Source: Hepatocystis sp. ex Piliocolobus tephrosceles
Taxonomy: Eukaryota; Apicomplexa; Aconoidasida; Haemosporida; Plasmodiidae
Assembly: GCA_902459845.2 (NCBI GenBank)
Contig: CABPSV020000349.1
Span: forward strand, 3,513-14,727
Reading direction: 5' to 3'
DNA: 11,215 nt
The translations under genes and the position numbers were made by a program. Shown here in pieces: positions 7,915 through 11,215 of this stretch (position 1 is the first letter of the stretch; each line of letters starts with the position of its first letter). Below the pieces are notes generated by a model. It saw only the letters and a program-made list of their open reading frames with translations. It did no database searches and was not told the DNA's origin.

Positions 7915-8231
7915 TATATGTATATATGTATTGACCAAAATTTTGAATTGGTATTTTTTTTATATAAAACATTTATTATAAATATAATTTTAAATAATAT
8001 TTTGATAAAATGCTTTTTTATTTTACTCTATTCTTGTGAATTAAAGTGTTTAAAAATAATCATGTATATACGTATGTATATATACTAAATACAGTATTAA
8101 AGTAAATCAATTTTGTTAAGTTTTTACAAATTGTGTATTAATAATTTCATAAAGTATTCATGCGTAAAAATATGTTTTAATAAATATATATGTTTTATCG
8201 TACATAATATTTAAAAAAAAAAATAAAAAAT

Positions 8232-8237
8232 AAAAAA
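8232..8237 (-). terminator. Pol III terminator of tRNA-Pro
   Basis: TTTTTT on the minus strand begins one base after the discriminator base. Further T runs follow in the next 20 bases. Confidence 0.85.
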
Positions 8238-8238
8238 G

Positions 8239-8310
8239 GGGCTACTCCGGGAATTGAACCCGGGACCTCTCGCACCCAAAGCGAGAATCATACCACTAGA
8301 CTAAGTAGCC
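8239..8310 (-). tRNA. tRNA-Pro (anticodon TGG)
   Basis: On the minus strand, acceptor arms GGCTACT (8310-8304) and AGTAGCC (8246-8240) pair fully, with discriminator C at 8239, as in other eukaryotic tRNA-Pro. The anticodon stem CTCGC/GCGAG encloses loop TTTGGGT, with the TGG anticodon at 8278-8276. The T arm is CCGGG/CCCGG with loop TTCAATT. The A box TAGTCTAGTGG is at 8303-8293 and the B box GGTTCAATTCC at 8260-8250. There is no intron. It faces the tRNA-Met gene, 3' end to 3' end, about 1.3 kb away. Confidence 0.97.
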
Positions 8311-8445
8311 TTATAACATCTATATGTGATTTTAATAAATTATAATTAAAATATATTTAAAAAAATATATATTTTTCTTTACATAATTGTATTTAAAAAA
8401 TATAATATATTTAATATATTTAATTATCAATTATGTTTGTGCTAC

Positions 8446-8447
<2 letters not shown>

Positions 8448-8495
<48 letters not shown>
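8448..8495. repeat. Homopolymer of 48 T
   Basis: This is the longest uninterrupted single-base run in the window. It lies about 140 bp upstream of the tRNA-Pro 5' end. Confidence 0.97.
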
Positions 8496-8496
<1 letters not shown>

Positions 8497-8640
8497 GGAG
8501 TTTATCATTGGAACAGGTCTATTTTTTATATGAACAAAATAGCATCAAATAGTATTTTTTTTTTTTCATTTTAAAAATAGCTTTATAAAAGTAGATTTTT
8601 TTAAATAATTATTTTTAAGAGCTTGATAGAAATAAGTATA

Positions 8641-8676
8641 TATACACATATATTATATACATATATACACATATAT

Positions 8677-8715
<39 letters not shown>
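8641..8715. repeat. Two copies of a 23-bp AT/CA unit running into (AT)n
   Basis: CACA marks recur at 8645 and 8668, a spacing of 23 bp with near-identical flanks. The second copy runs into an AT-dinucleotide tract that ends at about 8714. Confidence 0.85.
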
Positions 8716-8719
<4 letters not shown>

Positions 8720-8760
8720 GTTGTATGTTACAATAATCTGAAAATATAATTTTGTTTTGG

Positions 8761-8777
8761 CAGTTTTTGAAAAACTG
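8761..8777. repeat. Perfect 17-bp inverted repeat
   Basis: CAGTTTTT and AAAAACTG flank a single central G. It lies in a less AT-rich patch (8754-8805) that is otherwise featureless. Confidence 0.85.
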
Positions 8778-9348
8778 TTCAACACATGCTGTTTGCAATT
8801 ATGTATATATTTGTTTTATAAATTATATATAATGAAAAAAAAAAAAATTGTGTATATTTATAAAAAGTGTAAAATGTAAATATGTAGTAGTAATATGTAT
8901 ATTTTTATTTTTAACTTTTTTTTTATTTATTTTATTATAACACAGTTAAATAAAAGTAGTAATTAATACCAAAACTTTAATAGTAATAAAAATTTAGCGT
9001 CTTTGAATAATAAGTATATTTATGTATTATAATGAATAAAAATTAGAAAGGTTTCTCTTGTTAATATGTATATATACAGTACGTACTAAAATATTATAAA
9101 ACGTTTTCTACCTTAGTAATACAGAGAGTTAATTTTATTTTAGAACATAAATGCGAATATAATACAATTAAATAAAGAAAATTCTATTTTATTTTTTATA
9201 CACATATGTAAATAAAAGCTATACATGAAATATAATATAGTTAAAATATTAACGAGTAAAAAAAAAAAATACAATTACAAATGCATATTGATTCAAATTA
9301 CATATATTATGTTTTAATACATCTAATAGCAAAAAAAAAAAAAAAAAA

Positions 9349-9399
<51 letters not shown>
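9349..9399. repeat. (ATT)17 microsatellite
   Basis: Seventeen uninterrupted ATT units directly follow a run of 19 A. The poly-Leu open frame across it is a repeat artefact. Confidence 0.97.
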
Positions 9400-10516
9400 T
9401 AAAACTTTATTTATTCTGCCTTTTTCCAACATATATACACAGGAAAACATAAATACACATATAATATACTTTTATTTGATGTAGTAACAGCAAACCCCAA
9501 AAAAAATAAACATATTAACGATTGTTATAATGTTTATTAATACGTTATGTTATATTAAATTATATATATATATTTATTAATTTTTTTTTTTATTTGTCAA
9601 GAAGTGGGACAAATGAATTAAATTAAAAAAAAAAAGTATGTATTTTTTATGTTTTTAAACAATATGCTCAAAGGTCTAGTAATTATTTATTTTTTCTACT
9701 GTACTAATTAATAACTAAGGTGTTTATATAACACGAGTTTTAATTTTATACACACACGTATATATATCCATGTTTAATGAATTGTAATGCTTCTTTTGTT
9801 ATTTTATTTTATTTTTTAACAAATAAGTAATTGAGATGTTTTAAAACATAAGTATAAGATGTATTTTTTTATAAATTGCTTATCAGTGTAATGTTTATGT
9901 TTCTGTGTGAAACAATAAAAAAAAATAAAAAATTGTAAAAAAAATAAAATATTATAAAAAAAGTAAAATATTATATATATGTATATATATATATATATAT
10001 TTGTGCTGGGTTGTTAAGAAATATCAAAACACAATAATACAAAGGGTTATATGAAGTATAAAAAAAAAAAAAATTCACACTTATTGTTTTGCATTAATTA
10101 GTATGAATTTTAATTACTTAAATACATTCATTAATATAGCCATTATTTGGTAATGATATATACATATATCTATTTTTTTTTGTTTTTTTTAAATTCTAAA
10201 GATAGGATTTAGTTTGTCTTTTAGGCGTTATCCTAACAAATATACATATGTAAAAAGATTAGTGGAATTTATTTATGTTTATATTGATTAAGTGAATTAT
10301 TACTTTAAAAAAACAAAAATTAACGTATTTGCTTTACATCCTTTTACTTTATATGTGTTTTTTTTTTTATTTTAATAACAATTTTGGTTGAACAAAATAA
10401 AATAAATATATTGTGTATATTAATATATAAATAAATAAATATATAATTCCTTTTTTTAGTAGTTATAAAATAGTTTTTTTCAAAATTTTTTTCATCTACT
10501 ATTTTAATAATGTCAC

Positions 10517-10541
10517 AATGAAAAAACACGTGTCTTTCATT
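10517..10541. repeat. Interrupted 25-bp palindrome centred on ACACGTGT
   Basis: The outer arms AATGAAA (10517-10523) and TTTCATT (10535-10541) enclose the perfect 8-bp palindrome ACACGTGT (10526-10533), with AA on one side and C on the other. TGCATG follows at 10549-10554. Confidence 0.7.
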
Positions 10542-10750
10542 AAATACGTGCATGTGCCTAGTAAATGTTTAAAATAAAAAAAAAAATAATAATAAAATAG
10601 GTAAATAAATAAATAAAAATGTATTATAATTAAAAGAAAATGGAACCGACTTAATCACGTCTTTTTTATTTTTTTGTAATTTGGACAATTGTTTAGTGTA
10701 TAATAAATTATTAAGTTTATATTTAAAGAATCATTTTTAAAAAAAATTAT

Positions 10751-10787
<37 letters not shown>

Positions 10788-11071
10788 CATAATTATTAAA
10801 CTGTGTACATGTCATAATCATTAAAAGCGCGTAAAAAGTAAAACTGGGGGCATTTGAAATAAAAAAAAATTGTAAAGTTTTTTTCATTTTTTTTTTTTTT
10901 TTCTTCTGATAGTTTTATTTTATAAAAAAAAAAAAAAAAAAAAAAAAAGGGAGTAAAAAAAAAAAAAAAAAAAAAAACACCTAATAGTGTAAATCTAAAA
11001 TGTTAAATATAAAGAAACGTTAGTGTTAATATAAATTTTATATATAATTTATGTTAACAAATAAATATATT

Positions 11072-11110
<39 letters not shown>

Positions 11111-11215
11111 TTATTAATTTTGAAATGTACTATTTTTTTTTTTTTTTTTAAAGAAAGGGGAGTAGCTATGACCTTTTAATTTTTTTTTTATACACACAAA
11201 AAAAAAAAAAAAAAA

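Larger units (their letters stand above)
6947..8231. other. Spacer between the two tRNA genes
   Basis: No protein gene is seen. It has A and T tracts, a pentanucleotide array, and TATG-rich stretches near 7660-7690 and 7880-7930. Open frames at 7130-7384 (minus) and 7888-8088 (plus) are driven by the pentamer and by TATA/TATG repeats. Confidence 0.6.
8311..11215. other. Gene-poor region to the right edge
   Basis: I see no convincing gene in 2.9 kb. It consists of T/A tracts, AT-dinucleotide runs (about 9971-10000, 10755-10782, 11074-11107), paired A tracts at 10924-10977 split by a short GGGAGT, and the repeats listed separately. Short less AT-rich patches occur at 8496-8522, 8754-8805, 10200-10236, 10510-10560, 10826-10856 and 11153-11175. 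A 69-codon minus-strand frame at 10344-10553 has a mixed N-terminal composition but no start context, homology or splice partner that I can support. Confidence 0.6.

Noticed and set aside
10344..10553. Minus-strand 69-codon frame
   Set aside because: Its composition is less repetitive than the others, but open frames of this length are expected by chance in about 6 kb, and it has no supporting signal.
8311..11215. Centromere
   Set aside because: Plasmodium centromeres have an about 2-kb core of near-pure AT with ordered repeats. This region has scattered mixed-base patches and no such core.

Overview
This is nuclear DNA from an AT-rich apicomplexan, most likely a malaria parasite (Plasmodium). 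Several things point that way: extreme A+T content; poly(A)/poly(T) tracts of 20 to 48 bases at many intergenic sites; Asn/Lys-rich proteins with homopolymer insertions; short T-rich GT-AG introns; and eukaryotic tRNA genes with internal Pol III promoters. The species cannot be fixed from the sequence alone.

Left part (1-2140). A small gene on the minus strand starts at 672 and runs toward the left edge. It encodes a predicted signal peptide followed by a low-complexity Asn/Lys-rich secreted region, spread over at least two exons. A good donor just before the apparent stop and an acceptor at positions 8-9 suggest it continues past the window. Its upstream region holds a three-copy 30-bp repeat and a short, less AT-rich island with two possible hairpins. 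A striking 12-bp tandem array (1881-2084) separates it from the kinase gene.

Middle part (2145-4838). One long uninterrupted minus-strand gene encodes an 897-residue, divergent Ser/Thr-type protein kinase. It has an N-terminal hydrophobic segment, a long basic Asn/Lys-rich extension with a cysteine cluster, and a C-terminal kinase domain with DWG in place of DFG and an insert of about 150 residues. Both protein genes point the same way, about 1.5 kb apart.

Right part (4839-11215). About 6.4 kb hold no convincing protein gene. Two convergent tRNA genes lie in it: initiator tRNA-Met(CAT) on the plus strand (6875-6946) and tRNA-Pro(TGG) on the minus strand (8239-8310). The rest is simple-sequence DNA: 13-bp and 16-bp tandem arrays, (CAAAA)n, (ATT)17, AT-dinucleotide runs and long T tracts. 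It also has a few inverted repeats; the best is a pair of hairpins followed by 29 T at 5744-5824, which could be a small Pol III-type RNA.

The two protein genes show no obvious functional link beyond both having N-terminal secretory or membrane signals. I see no mobile element, CRISPR array, viral gene or recognisable defence system. The most interesting content is the unusual kinase and the unexplained structured elements in the gene-poor part.
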